This document shows, one piece after another, positions 27,701 through 39,639 of a DNA stretch of 64,000 nt. The number at the start of each line of letters is the position of its first letter. Position 1 is the first letter of the stretch. This DNA is from Norana najaformis (Eukaryota; Annelida; Clitellata; Crassiclitellata; Hormogastridae), in NCBI GenBank assembly GCA_964023275.1, contig OZ029914.1, positions 30,697,351-30,761,350 of the forward strand, given 5' to 3'. Under the pieces are notes generated by a model. That model did not search any database and had not been told where the DNA came from. It saw nothing but the letters and a program-made list of their open reading frames with translations. The position numbers and the translations under genes were made by a program.

Positions 27701-30700
27701 CATTCTTTTAGAATAAATAACAAGCGAAATTATCAAATTATTAAATTTAATTATCACTGCGAAACGTCCTAAAACGAAAGTCGACGTTCCCGAGCAGATC
27801 AGTAGTCGAGTCCGTGCTGTGTTGCATGACAAAGGCCTATCTGCCTGTTCAATAGAAGATCCGGGATTATTTGTAATTGGTTATGGCTGCCTGTCGTCTT
27901 CTGTACTGACGATATTGTTTGCTGGAGTTCTTCTGATTCAACGTTATGGCATGGTGTTGCGCATCTAGATTAAAATATCTAGGCTAAGAAGATTTTTGAC
28001 TCAGTCTCGGTCTCCGTCTCACTGTCTCTGTCTGTCGGTGTGTGTGTCTCTCTCTCTCTCTTGGCTTGCGGGTGGAAGCAGTTGGCTCCCGTGGCCTTTA
28101 CAGGTATATTAGTTTTGCCCAGTGGTTTGCCTTTACACTCTGGCCTTCTTGGTTATACGGGTGTTCTTTACAACGTTTGTGTACTACATGAAATAAAACT
28201 GTTTTGTTAAAACCAAAGGAGCTTCTTAATTGTACTTCTATGATCAAAGTAGTGACATTATTTTGCAATTTTCAATTGAAATCCCTACACTAAATATCAG
28301 GGGGCTACTGCAAAAGAACCTCTAGTTGAAAAGTGCGGGTCCATGACTTTCGGCTTCTTATGCTGAAGCTTCTGAAAATAGAAAGGTCTTGCGCTAGAAC
28401 AATTACGCTTGGACACTGCAACGATATACTGTATATGGTGGTCGGTAACCGCTATTACATCATTAGTGTAGAAACAATCCACAAAACACGATAATAAAGC
28501 TGTTGCAAATATCAACAGCCAGCTTTGTCTGTGTTGTATGAGCGCAGACGGTGAGAAAACACACGATGCATCATGATTCAGACGTTTGCAGACGACTCTT
28601 TTAATCCGGAAATTCGCCACCATTCATTTGCTACATAAACAGATAAACAGCACTTCAAATTACCTGTGGTATTAAGCCACATTTTTTGTTCTGCTCCGTG
28701 GCTGAATATTCCGCTGAGCATAGAGGCCTCGCAATCTGCTTGGGTTAATTGGTGTCGTTTTTCATTTCAATGCTTCCAGCTCTCGTGCTTTTTATGACTG
28801 AACGGTATATCGCGTCTATATATGAAACTGCTAACCTATACAGCCACATTCACTGGGCCTAAGTTGGGCCCACAACAGGTCACGACCCTCCAAAGAGTGG
28901 CACAGTAAGGATCCGCTATATACGATTAGGGAAAATGGTTGTCTGAAAATTTAGGATGTTGCATACAGCGTGGTAAATAAAAAGACGAATGATTTATTAT
29001 TGTTCTTATATTACTATACACCTTCATTAATTTTGCAACCACTTCATTGTTCCGGACGTTCGATCTCTTTGGATGAATTGTCTTCATAATTTACGCGTAT
29101 TTTTAGTTTTAATGCACTAGCTTTAATATTTACTGTCACATACATATCTCCATTAGGTTGCGTAATCTATGATTTCTTTAGTAGTTGAAGGCAATTGTTT
29201 AGGCCTATTAGTATTGTTCTGAGCAAAGTCAGGCATTGCCCACAGCCATCTTTTATTATGGTCTAACATGTACGGACACCTTGTAAATCTAGACTTTCAA
29301 CCACTTTTCAATTTACTACTTATCCGGGCATTGCTTGCTAACTAATTAAGCTTCTGTTCTTACTGACATTTAACATCGTTTAGGCTAGGATAACAATCTC
29401 TCGAAGCGATGCTGTATAAATTTATAACTAACTTACAGTTACTCCTAAATGTCACAGTGCTTGTAATTTAAGGGAATTATGTAGGCCTATTTTGACAGAG
29501 GCTGGTAAAAAGTAAGTTTTATACCTTACTCTGTTGTCTAATTAAACGCAGGCAATTTTGTTAGTTTTAAGTCTCAGTCTGCTGTGCGCTGCGGCATCGT
29601 CATGGTAGTTCCAAGAAACTTCATGTCCTTTTAGAAATAAAAGAAACTTGCACTGACCTTAATTATTCCAAATTAGTGGCCATTTAATGATGCCATTTTG
29701 CAGTAGCTCCCTTCGCAAGGGAGGTAGGCTAATTTTTGTTGTCCCTTTTAAAGAAAATAATACCTGCATGGTAGGCCACTTCAGTTCAAGTATTTCAATG
29801 CACTTCACTGTAAAAGTTTAATTTTCGAGCTACCAAATCGGCAAATTTGACTTTACCCTTTAGTTGATCGCCTCAGACTTTCCTTAACTCGCCGCAGAAT
29901 TTCAAAATACGCTACTGAGTTGCAGTGTGTGGTTACTAATTACCTTTGCATTATATTTTGCTTAACATTATCTTGACCTATACTGTTTGTTTACGTCCTC
30001 AATGTGGAAGTGCGAATATAGCGATATATAAGTAATTATTGTTATTTAAGTATAATTATAAATTCAAATGTCTTTTTATTTCAGTTCTAATATTCAACAG
30101 CTTGTGTCTGCTTGCAACTGCAGTGAGAATTTTGAAGAAAGGAGAGAAATATTTAATAGTCAAGGTGCGTTAGCTATGGCAACTAAACAATGCATATAAA
30201 GGCTAAGATGCATGTAGCCATGTAGCCTACTCTTTGGTTAGTACAGTGTGATCGTCGCTTGGTCGGTGGTAAGTTTATTACAGTGAATTAAATTACATTA
30301 TAATGACATTATATTGTAATATTATATTTAGAATCTTAATTATATTATTTGATTATGTTATAGTTCCTAAAGTAGGGGACATTTTGACGAACTATCGCAT
30401 ATAGACGCTCTGCGAGGGAAATGTTAGCTTATACATAATTATTTCGTAGAAAATGATGATGACCTTACTGTCTTTGCTGTTGCGTGCACAAAACGGTATT
30501 AGAGTCTGATCAGTAGTCGCAGTCCGTGCTTTGTTTTGTACAGGCCCAACCTGATAATAATCCCAAGAAATGAGCAGGTCTACTGGGCAAGAAATTAGGC
30601 TGAAGCTGTGAAATCTCTTAAGTCGATAACGCTTTCATAGAAGAGGCGAACTGAGGGTCAGTCTAAGTGAAGATGTGAGCGAATGATGCGTGCCTGTCTA

Positions 30701-30924
30701 CCATTTATAGAACAATAGAAAACCAACTAACATTAAACTATAGCAAAAAGAATGAAACATTTACAGTGTTATGTAATCGTGTGTTGTATGCAGTGGTGAG
30801 TAGTCTGCCACTCATGTAGCTCCAATCCAAGAACAGTTCAGGATTAGAAGAATAAAATGATAATAACTATACAGCCTTAGAAACAAAGTAGTAGTTCCAC
30901 TGCTTAGCGACATCTTATGGCATC
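27701..30924. other. Intergenic or intronic AT-rich sequence
   Basis: No gene or recognisable element. Contains a short CT repeat near 28.04-28.06 kb and two TAGGCCTA octamers near 29.2 and 29.5 kb. Open frames are short and without family resemblance. Confidence 0.5.
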
Positions 30925-31275
30925 AAAGGCCGTTGACGTCGCCCTACTCCTTTATCCAGGCTTTGGACTGGCGCTGCCCGACTAAAGGCAGCGGCGGAGT
31001 TATTTAGAAACAAAATTCTGCATGTTGGCCTAATATTCATTTCCGATGGACGATCTGTCTCCAAAAACCTCTCCTGCGTCGACCGGTTGCCTGTTCCAAG
31101 GTCATCCCCATCCATTCCTTGACGTGTCAATCCATGCCCTGCTTGGTCTTTCTCTCTCATGATCCCTCTTCTGTTTCTCCTGTGATTATATCTTTTTCCA
31201 GGCAGTTTGTTGTCTTTCTCATAATATGTCCAGTTCCTTAATTTTCTTGGTATTATTGCTCCCCACAGCTGTCTG
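30925..31275 (-). pseudogene. Second LINE reverse-transcriptase C-terminal remnant
   Basis: On the minus strand GHIMRKTTNCLEKDIITGET, then after stops and a frameshift HVKEWMGMTLEQATGRRRRG and FWRQIVHRK. The pattern (GH.MRK..CLEK.II.G.. then W.G.TL..A then WR.IVH) is the usual C-terminus of RTE/CR1-like LINE proteins. It is a different family from the 27.4-kb remnant. Confidence 0.7.
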
Positions 31276-32866
31276 TCACCGACCTCCAGCAGCATCTAAT
31301 CAATTCTCTTTGCAGTAGTAAAATCAAATGTTTTTTCGTTTGTGTACATAAAGTTTTTAGTTTTACAATTTTGAATATTTGCTTTTCTTTTCTGTTTTTA
31401 TAAAGGGAGTAAGGTTTCTAATTATTTTTTATTTCAACGATATCTTTGCTTTTATTGCAGATTATTTTCGGCTTCAGGTGTCTTATCTCTTCATTTCAGA
31501 CTTGTATTCTTTGACATTCCATTTCGATTGCCTTTTTTCATTTCTTAGAATAACTCTGATATAACTCCAAATCTCTCATAGGCCTGGCACCTTGTAGTTT
31601 CGCTGAGCTTGCGATTCGCCCCACAAAACTGAGTTTTCTCCTTTCTCATATGTGATTGGGTGGTCAGTCACCAAGGCTCAAGATCTGTCGCAAGAGTGTT
31701 CAATTCGTGCAGGGAATCAAAATCTCTGCTTCCTACTCCTTGGGTCGCCAATACAAAGTTTTGTACTCCTTGCTATATACATTTTGACCTTACCTGTTGA
31801 TCATTTAGTATATGAGAGACACGTACACCATGTCACAGAGGGTCAAATCCTTTTCACGCGCACTAGTTTCACATCGATTCAGTTACATGTTAAATAGCAA
31901 CGTGTATCTTTTCGACTGTTGCCTGTCATGCGTCGCATTGCACTCGTCTGGTTCTAAATCACATGGAGATATCGTTTCAATTGCTTGCCCTCTGTTCTTC
32001 TATCTGGTGGCGTTGAAATAAATCTTCGCCCTCGTTGTCTTGATAGCAAGGATTTTTGCCACCCAAACATTCGTTGCAAAATCTCCATCTCTCCTAAATC
32101 ATATCTACAAGCATCCAGCTGATATTTTTCTTGCTCTAAACGATACCTGACTCCAACCTTCAGCAACACGCCTTCTTTCATATCTGACATAGCATTCCAT
32201 TTCTTTTTGTCTTAGGCAGGAGGGACGGAGTGATGCGGTAGCTTTCTGTACCAGTCCTGTTTCCTGCTGTCTCCCACACCTTTTCCTATTCCAAACCTAA
32301 CTTTTGCTAGTGGCCCTGAAACGCGAGCCCATAACCACGTGCGTCCAGGCCTCGAACATTTGCTAAACTCACTATGGGTAATAATCTTACGTAATCTGTA
32401 TACGCGGTCGTGTTTATAGTTCTATTACACCATAGATCTGAGTAGGTAAAGTCAGGCATTAACGGAGAATGTAGCCCACGCACATACACAGAGTGAAAGA
32501 GAGAGAGAGAGAGACCAACATCTTGATAAGATTATATACTAGTTCGGAAGCACCGTTTAGAAGTAGGTGTGAGGCTCGAGCAGATCGGGGGAGATGCCAG
32601 CTTGACTAAGAGATGAGTGAAATATTAAACAGATGGCGCTTCAAGATAGTCCGTGGAATAGCCACGCCTTTCCAGCGAGGCTGAGAGGCCTGGTTCGCCT
32701 AGGGAGAGCAGATCCAGCAAGCCCACAAGCTGAGATTGGTGTCACTACTTTGTGTTTCCAGGATAGGAGTCAAAAGATAAGGACCAAACAGACACCAACA
32801 CGTAGCCCTTAGCAGCAACATCTGGGCAGGGTAAGATCTAGCTTAAGAGCTGCAATCAGAAATTAG
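31276..32866. other. Spacer without recognised genes
   Basis: T-rich sequence on the plus strand to about 31.6 kb, then mixed sequence. A short GA repeat lies near 32.49-32.51 kb. It may contain further decayed LINE sequence upstream of the 31-kb remnant, but I cannot align it. Confidence 0.4.
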
Positions 32867-33854
32867 CAGTGGCGTCGATCCTATGGGTGCTCCTGGGGCC
32901 CGGGCCCCGGCAATATTTTGAGCCTGGGGGCCCGGCCATTACTTGGGCCCCGGCAATATTTTAGCTGTAAAATCGGTACAAGGCAGCTCTGGACTGACAA
33001 TTTATTTGTCAGTCTTCACTTTAAGACATTAGTAAACAATGCCATCCGTAATTTCCAATTGTACCTCTCTAGGTATTGCTGTCTATGCCTAACTTTGCTT
33101 AGGTAGACAAACGAACAGACAGAAAGACAGATACACTGTACATGAATATGTACTACATCAGTACATATGTATTTATAATTATACGCAGTTCGACCAAGGG
33201 AACTGAGTCACTGGCAGTCAGACATATAGACCTTAAGCCACACAGGTCGCCAGAGGTCACAGATCTATAGCAAGATTTGACAGAACCCTGAAAAATTAAT
33301 GGAATGCAGGTCAAACAATGCCCTCACATTACTGCCGTCGCCATCTGGATGTCATCTTTGACCAGTCAGGCAGTAGGGATGTAAGCCGATCCGCTAATTT
33401 AACTTCTTCAGCTACAAAACCATATACATGTACCTTATGTACATATGGTTTTGTAAATATGGGGTGGGTACATATATACCCATATTCGTATAGTCGCCCT
33501 TTATAATTATAATCCCCACTCAGTCTCTGCATCGCTGGCCGAAGAAAGGTTCCTCTGTTAAATATATGTATATAGGATTTCGTTAATTTTGAACAAGTAA
33601 AATTTTAGAAACATTGTGTTTGAATTTGCTGAACGAAAATAGATAAATTTGCTATAAAACGGAAACGACTAGATGACAGTATTGATGGTGAAATTGCACT
33701 TATGGAGGTAGGCTCATCAGCTTTTCATCACTCTTTCAGTGTAGGCCTAGATGCAATGAGATGAAATTGAAAGCCAGTTAATTAGTTTTCCAATGTTCAA
33801 CTCCAGGTATAAAAATTTTCACAAGTTGAGTCAACTATCCATCTTATCTGTATA
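32867..33854 (-). mobile_element. Dispersed element, copy B (about 990 bp, inverted to copy A)
   Basis: Begins CAGTGGCGTCGATCCTATGG and continues as the reverse complement of copy A. An extra stretch of about 80-90 bases around 33.60-33.69 kb is not in copy A. Shared landmarks include the AAAATATTGCCGGGGCCC-type blocks and the palindrome-rich CATATGTACATAAGGTACAT section. Confidence 0.75.
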
Positions 33855-34074
33855 AGTTTAGTGCCTTGCGTCGGCTAAAGAACTGGATGCGAAGTACTAC
33901 GACGCAGGAACGATTAAACGCTGTGTCTGTGTGCCATGCTAACAAAGACATTCTTGACAGATTGGACGTAGTGACACTAGCGGCACAGTTTGCTAAAAAA
34001 AAACACAGTTAAGGGGAAAATTTTCGGCAATTTCGATGTTGAATAAATAATAATAATAAATAATAATCTAAGAA

Positions 34075-34265
34075 CTTCTTTACCGCCCCTGTAATAATGC
34101 TCAAGGCATCAGTCGATGGTCGCTACTAAGCAAAATCATTGTCCAAGCCAAATTCCATGGTGAGTCCGGGTCGAGAAGCAAAGGTGAAGTCAAGAAGGCA
34201 CAGAGACAGCCTACCGAGGAAATGAGTTGAGGAAGAGGTGAGTTTTTAGTCGAGATCTGAAGGCC
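34075..34265 (-). repeat. Dispersed repeat, 'TCAATCGATGGTCGC' family
   Basis: AATGCTCAAGGCATCAGTCG followed by ATGGTCGCTACTAAGC resembles blocks near 58.30 kb and 59.58 kb. No coding content. Probably a SINE or LINE 3' part; strand is uncertain. Confidence 0.4.
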
Positions 34266-34435
34266 GAAAAAGAGTTTGCCGAGTTAATTATGTGCTCAGA
34301 TTGCGCTGCTTTAGCATTACTGACATACTGTTCATAACTGTTGTGTGCGTTGACATGCCACTGTAAATAGGCCTAATATTAGTAGCATTTCTCATTTGTT
34401 GTCTATTGAGATGTTGGGCTTTATTTATACCTGCA

Positions 34436-34562
34436 TTAGGCCTGCTTCATGATTCCTACCCCCATGTCAGGGGCTTTGTCCCTGGAAACCAATAGGGGCT
34501 TCGCACCCAGACTTCCATAATAGGCACGGGCCCCCCCAATGTTTACGACGGATCGACGCCTC
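34436..34562 (-). mobile_element. Fragment of the 20.16-kb TIR element, inverted
   Basis: Ends GGATCGACGCCTCTG, the reverse complement of the left TIR of the element at 20164, and shares the GGGCCCCTCCAATGTTTAC-like and AGGGGCTTTG parts. The other TIR is absent. Confidence 0.55.
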
Positions 34563-35030
34563 TGGAAATTAGTTCCCAGATAGAACAGACAAGGTAGTCG
34601 ATAGAGTTGGTCAGACACAACAGATAGTCGTTTGGACAGAATAGGGTATAAATTCATCGAGGCGAATGTTTTCGTTCTCTGCAGTGTGGCTTCGTCAGTC
34701 TAGGATGCATTCGGTAGGAGATTCGTGTTCGAAAGACAGTCATATTCAGTATGACAATAAAAAACAGCAGAAAGACCCAACACGTTTGGCCCACTCGTCT
34801 CGTCTGCGTAGCCTCAAAATAGCTCTTTCCATAATTAAATTTGACTTTGGTGCTATGTAGACGCACATCGACATATGTCATGTGAGACGCATCGATGAGA
34901 AATGTAATTGAAATAACATGTGAGTGATATGCCACTAGAACATTATTTCATCCGATCCTATGTTCAATTAAGTTTGTCCGCTTTCCAGACAATATTTAGT
35001 CTTTGGGTGTTACATCTTCTACATATCTAA

Positions 35031-35222
35031 GTGGGGCACAGTAGCATATTGGATAGAGCACTCGGCTTGTAACGCGGAGAATATGGGTTCGAGCCTTCTC
35101 CGAGACGGTTACTGTGTCGCGACCTTTAGCTAGGCCTGGACTCACAATTGCTCGGCCCCATCGATTGATGCTAAGACATTAAATAGTGGCGCCTAATAAA
35201 TGCAGAAATAATAATAATATCA
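35031..35222 (+). repeat. tRNA-derived SINE with AAT tail
   Basis: AGTAGCATATTGGATAGAGC (box-A-like) and GGGTTCGAGCC (box B) are followed by a tRNA-unrelated body and an AATAATAAT tail. The distal part ATAGTGGCGCCTAATAAATG recurs at 43.91 kb. Confidence 0.6.
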
Positions 35223-36182
35223 TCTTAACGATGTTTTGTACAATGTGGTAGGCCTACGTGCCACTCTGTTAATAAACTGCCAGTCACCATGAAATAAAGA
35301 TAAGTGTAGATGCTTGGTTTTTCCTATCGTCATGTGAACCAGATGTCCCAATGATTTAAGTCTTAGCTTCCGGATGATATTTCTTCCTGTCCTGGCTTTT
35401 CTCTTGCAGTTCTATTTACATTTTTACAGCGCCATGATATGTGGAGAATTCCTCTATCCATCTGCTGCCTCCAGTTTTTCCTGTTTTCCACCGTCACTGG
35501 CTATAGGTTTCAGATCCATACTGCAGAGTGGCTTCATAAAGACAAGCTTTGTCTTCATGCTGCATCCGTTGTTCTTACAGATTGTTCTGATGGCGCTATA
35601 AAAACTGTAGCCTTTCTAATTGAAGTTCATGGGTTCGCGGCTTCTGTCGTTGTAGTATAAATTAGTGAAGGGATTATGTTTTGATTTTAAGTGTTCTGTT
35701 TCGTAGTTTAGTTTGTTAGAGTTTGGTGTTAAGAGTTAGATCATGGTTAATGTTGATAGGCCTGTCTATTAATTAAATGGCAATAGTTGGATTCATATAA
35801 ATTTTTAGAACTCAGTTCCACAAGAGTTGTTGTTTGTCTTTATGGGGCCGGCTTCGAAACACTTGTCTTTGCAGGTTTTTCAAAAGCATCATTTGCTTTC
35901 CTACGTATACGTTGCACAAACTGGACCTGCTGCTGCTGCAGGTGCTGACGATGACTGTGTTTACTGCTTAATTAGTCTTATTGGGCCTGATTAAGCTCAC
36001 CGCCCCGAATCTTTTTGCCTTTATGTGTCGACCATTTGAAGACACTCTGTGGCTATAATGTTACAACGGAATAGGAGTCTAATAAGAACTTCGTTAAAAT
36101 TTTAAAAATGAAAAAGTTAAGGCGAAGAAAACGTTAAGCACGACGACGTAGTGATGATGATGACGGTTGTGGTGATGGTGAT

Positions 36183-36248
36183 GCAAATAATAATAATAAC
36201 AACAACAATAATAATAATAATAATTATAATTATTGTTATTATTATTTA

Positions 36249-36341
<93 letters not shown>
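36183..36341 (+). repeat. ATT/AAT microsatellite
   Basis: AAT triplets change to about 90 bases of pure ATT. Degenerate ATT/GTT repeats continue to about 36.42 kb. It lies upstream of the peptide gene, probably in its intron. Confidence 0.95.
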
Positions 36342-36480
36342 GCGAAGTTCCTTTATTATTATTACTGTTATTATTACTATTATTATTGTTATTATTGCTG
36401 TTGTTGTTATCATTATTATGGTATTTATTATCACTCAGGAAGTAAAAAATTATCCGGAAGAAAAATTATATTCTGAGATG

Positions 36481-36482
36481 AC

Positions 36483-36567
<85 letters not shown>

Positions 36568-36568
36568 G
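36481..36568 (+). repeat. (ATT)n microsatellite
   Basis: Nearly 90 bases of pure ATT; a second array about 140 bases after the previous one. Confidence 0.97.
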
Positions 36569-36654
36569 AGCGCCGGCATGGTTTTTGAGAGTGGGTGGAG
36601 GCAGATGAATCCATAATTTACGAAAGTTTGAAAAAGAGCAGAGTAATAAAAGTA

Positions 36655-36800
36655 GTTGTTGTAGTAGTAGCAGTAGTAGCAATACTGGTAGTAGTAGTAG
36701 TATTAGTAGTAGTAGTGGGAGTGGTGGTAGTGGTAGTAGTAGTGGTAGTAGCGGTAGTAGTAGTAGTAGTAATACCAGTAGTAGTACCAATATTAGTAGT
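36655..36800 (+). repeat. (AGT/GGT)n array before the 3' splice site
   Basis: Imperfect AGT triplets, dense in AG dinucleotides, end only about 25 bases before the CAG/ATG junction of the peptide gene. They set the AG-free interval of the intron end. Confidence 0.9.
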
Positions 36801-36806
36801 AGTACG

Positions 36807-36826
36807 ATTGATTGTGTTTGTTCCAG
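36807..36826 (+). promoter_or_regulatory. 3' splice site directly before the peptide-gene ATG
   Basis: TTGATTGTGTTTGTTCCAG is a good pyrimidine tract plus AG, and ATG follows at once. The 5'UTR must therefore lie in one or more upstream exons that I cannot place. Confidence 0.65.
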
Positions 36827-37099
36827 ATGCGATTCATCCATCGGGTGGTTGCCCTGATTGCCATGACGACCTGCCTCGTGCTGTCCAACCATGCCACTTC
36901 CGCCAGCTTGTCGAAGTACGCGACTCCGCGAACCTACAACTACCAGGTCGAAAGGCCGGACTTCTGCTTCCATGACGACGAACTGTTTGCCAACTGCTAT
37001 CTCTGCGGGAAATTGGCCGATGACGCACGGATCTACAAAGGATGTTGCAGTCGGCAGGAAGCCTTTCAGACCTTCTGCACGAAGCTTCTCGTGAAATAG
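36827..37099 (+). CDS. Secreted six-cysteine peptide precursor, candidate neuropeptide
   Basis: 90 residues with a complete stop. Residues 1 to about 26 form a signal peptide (MRFIHRVVALIAMTTCLVLS then NHATSA). The predicted mature part starts SLSKYATPRTYNY and holds six Cys spaced C-9-C-2-C-12-CC-9-C, including CYLCGKLADDARIYKGCC, and ends FCTKLLVK. There is no dibasic cleavage site. GC content is far above the flanks, and a 3' splice site and poly(A) signal bracket it, supporting a real gene. SKYATPR right after the signal peptide plus the C-terminal Cys pattern recalls the lophotrochozoan whitnin/SPTR/PKYMDT precursors; this family link is inference. It could be another secreted Cys-rich peptide. 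An upstream in-frame ATG exists but lies before the splice site. Confidence 0.72.
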   Translation: MRFIHRVVALIAMTTCLVLSNHATSASLSKYATPRTYNYQVERPDFCFHDDELFANCYLCGKLADDARIYKGCCSRQEAFQTFCTKLLVK

Positions 37100-37230
37100 C
37101 AAATGCTTGATTGGGTTCTAGTAACCGAAGCATTCGCTAGGTGGCGTTACCGAGGCATTCGCTAGGAGGCGTAACCTCCTGCGCACGTTTTCCTGTCATC
37201 GACTATCAACAGCTGCGAAACTATTACATG

Positions 37231-37236
37231 AATAAA
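37231..37236 (+). terminator. Poly(A) signal of the peptide gene
   Basis: AATAAA about 130 bases after the stop codon, a normal distance for a short 3'UTR. Confidence 0.65.
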
Positions 37237-37437
37237 GATTTGAAGACTGTTTCGCCTTTTGTTAAATGCTAAACGGTAATTATATAACGTGTTGTACTGG
37301 GCGAGCTCAAACCCTCTGCTACTGTGCTGTCCACTTTGGCGTATTGTCTTTAACTCTCAACTTACGAATGAGCTTAGCCAGATTCTCTATGGTAAGTTAA
37401 TTTTATTCCCATCATGCCAGAAAATAGCTATGAGTAA

Positions 37438-37617
37438 ATGTAAAATGTAAAGGTACATGTTTTTCAATAGCAGCCGTATGGCCTCAGTCGACTCTGCTGT
37501 TTTATCAATGAATTTATCGGGTGAGATCCTTCACCATTGCTGCCCGTTTGATTGGGCTGCACGCCATTAAGGTTCCCGTGTACGGACAATGCTAGCCCGA
37601 GATTAAATTCTACAGTA
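37438..37617 (-). repeat. SINE-A copy 1
   Basis: Minus-strand body carrying the family landmarks AATGGCGTGCAGCCC-like, GGTGAAGGATCTCACCCGAT and a tail complementary to AAATGTACATGTTTTTC. The family recurs at 38.9, 40.2, 40.3, 44.3, 52.3 and 57.5 kb. The tRNA head is missing here. Confidence 0.7.
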
Positions 37618-37875
37618 TGAACTCTAAAGACTGCTATAGTGAGGCGCTAATTTCCAGAGTCCACGGTAAAAGGGATACTGCCTTCATAAGGGCAGAAAAG
37701 GTCAAATCCTGGTCCAAGGTCACACCCAGGTCATGCACAGAAGTAGAAAAGGAAGCATTAGGAAAGCGGAGCTGTAAGTTACGGAAGTCTATCTTTTGAA
37801 GCTGGCAGCTGCTGCCAAGCCAGATCAGTTGGGTTTTTAGAGGGATTAAGCCGGAGACGGTTAGACAACATCCAT

Positions 37876-38018
37876 CATCATCACCGTCGTTGTCGTGGTC
37901 ATCATCATCGTCGTCGTTGTCGTGGTCATCATCATCGTCGTCGTTGTCGTGGTCATCATCATCGTCGTCGTTGTCGTGGTCATCATCATCATCATCATCG
38001 TCGTCGTCGTCGTCGTCG
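37876..38018 (+). repeat. 27-bp minisatellite of TCA/TCG triplets
   Basis: GTGGTCATCATCATCGTCGT plus CGTTGTC repeats about four times and ends in pure TCA then TCG. The unit is a multiple of three, so the Asp/His (minus) and Val/Ile (plus) open frames are artefacts. Confidence 0.92.
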
Positions 38019-38574
38019 CATATAGCAGCAGTAATCACAGTCGATCCGCGGCCCACATAGTTGCTGACCCATGTATCCCTCAGGTTCCCAGACGAAGGCT
38101 TGTTTAATCCGTTTTGCCTATGGCTGAGCAGTTGCACGAGTTTAGCATGGCGGCTTTTAAGCGGTCAGCTCTCGTTTCGCCCGAAGGCTGACCATCAGAC
38201 GAACATCTCTGAAGGCGACGAAGCCTTTTAGCCATCATCACAATAGCCACTTTGCTTTGGTCTCGTCTTTAGTAGCGCCCGGGGATCTGTTCCAACCGAA
38301 GGATGGGCAGAAGGAAGGATGGACGGTTGGACGGACGGACGGAGGGACGGGCGAATAGAAGAACGAATTGGACATCAATAGTTAACATCAGTAAATGATT
38401 TTAAATGAAACCAGAGCAGACCACAACTGAATGTAATGCTCTTGTTGTTTCTCCTGGCGTTGTACAATAATCTCGTAGTACAGTGCACTGTATTGTATTG
38501 TATTTTATGTAGGCCCCATGCTAATGGGATGCAATGCTGTATAGTGCAATGGCTTTCTGTATTCATATTGTTTT

Positions 38575-38700
38575 TACTGTTTTTAGTATAGTTATTGGTA
38601 TTGTCGTTGTGTCATTGTCATTTTTGTTGTTATTGTTGTTTTCATTGTTATTGCTATTGCTATTGTTATTTTTACTGTTATTGCTGTTACTTTACGTTAT
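38575..38700 (+). repeat. Degenerate TTGTTA-type simple repeat
   Basis: Runs of TTGTTATTGTTGTT and TTGCTATTGCTATTG; low complexity and not coding. Confidence 0.8.
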
Positions 38701-38908
38701 GTCATGTCAAATCTTTCAGCTATGTATCGAGACAGAATCATAGTGAGAGAAGAAGCTGCCAACTTGATTATCGATCGTTGCTCAGCCAGTGCAAGTGCAC
38801 AATCTATAGGCGTGTTGTCGGATCATTTATGGTACCAATTCATCGACTCCCTGGCTGATCCGGCATCGCACAGACAATTCGTCTGACGACCGACAAGATA
38901 GTGGGTGG

Positions 38909-39092
38909 CTATATTTCAGAGATTTTAATCTCGGGCTATCACGGTCCGTGCATGCGGGCTTTAAATGGCGTGGAGACCATTCAAACGGGGCAGTGCTGGT
39001 GAAGGATCTCATCCGATAAATTCGTTGAAAAATGAGCAGAGTCGAAGCTATTCTGTCGCAATAGAAAAACATGTACATTTATTTACATTTTG
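38909..39092 (+). repeat. SINE-A copy 2
   Basis: ATTTCAGAGATTTTAATCTC, then GAAGGATCTCATCCGATAAA and a tail ACATGTACATTTATTTACA. It lacks the tRNA-like head. Confidence 0.7.
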
Positions 39093-39639
39093 TTGTTGTT
39101 GATTATACGGTGAGTGCGCGAAGGGGCGGCACAGGTTGCACCTGGAAAAGTAGGTCAGAGGAGCTTTTCTCCTCCACGTTTTGCCTTATAGGTAATAACT
39201 TTTGTGCTGAATTTTCCGGATAGGCCAATAACCTGGAAAGTCTGCTGGGAAGAAAATCGGAAAATGATTGCCACAATGAATGATTTTCAACACACGTTGA
39301 GGGAGGATTTATTTAATGGGCTTAAGCCACGACAACCGCGACGTGGTCATCAAAAATTTCCGACACTTGACAACGCCCTTCTACACCTCAGTAACCGATA
39401 AATTCGTCAGAACTTTGGGTAACATAAACCAGCAATATTCCCTTCTGAATCCGCTAATATCCCCGACTCCCAAAACTCGTGCCGATGCCATTGGCTATAC
39501 GTGGTGGGTGTACATTGTTATACAGCCAGTTGTTGTATTCAATTTTGGGCGCTCGGTATTATTACTGATTACATTACTGATTACAGGATCAACGAGCATT
39601 AAACAGACCCATATAACATTCATATAAATGTAAGGTTTG

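Noticed and set aside
30915-31295. 126-residue minus-strand protein
   Set aside because: The neighbouring frame matches the LINE C-terminus with stops; this frame is a shadow of that remnant.
36151-36975. Open frames across the ATT and AGT arrays before the peptide gene, and a 179-codon minus-strand frame
   Set aside because: These are repeat artefacts or antisense shadows of the peptide exon, whose plus-strand frame has a signal peptide and cysteine pattern.
37634-38137. Asp/His-rich 167-codon minus-strand frame
   Set aside because: It is created by a 27-bp TCA/TCG minisatellite.
38704-38886. 60-residue plus-strand frame beginning MSNLSAMYRDRI
   Set aside because: It looks somewhat protein-like but is short, has no splice or poly(A) context and matches no family I know.
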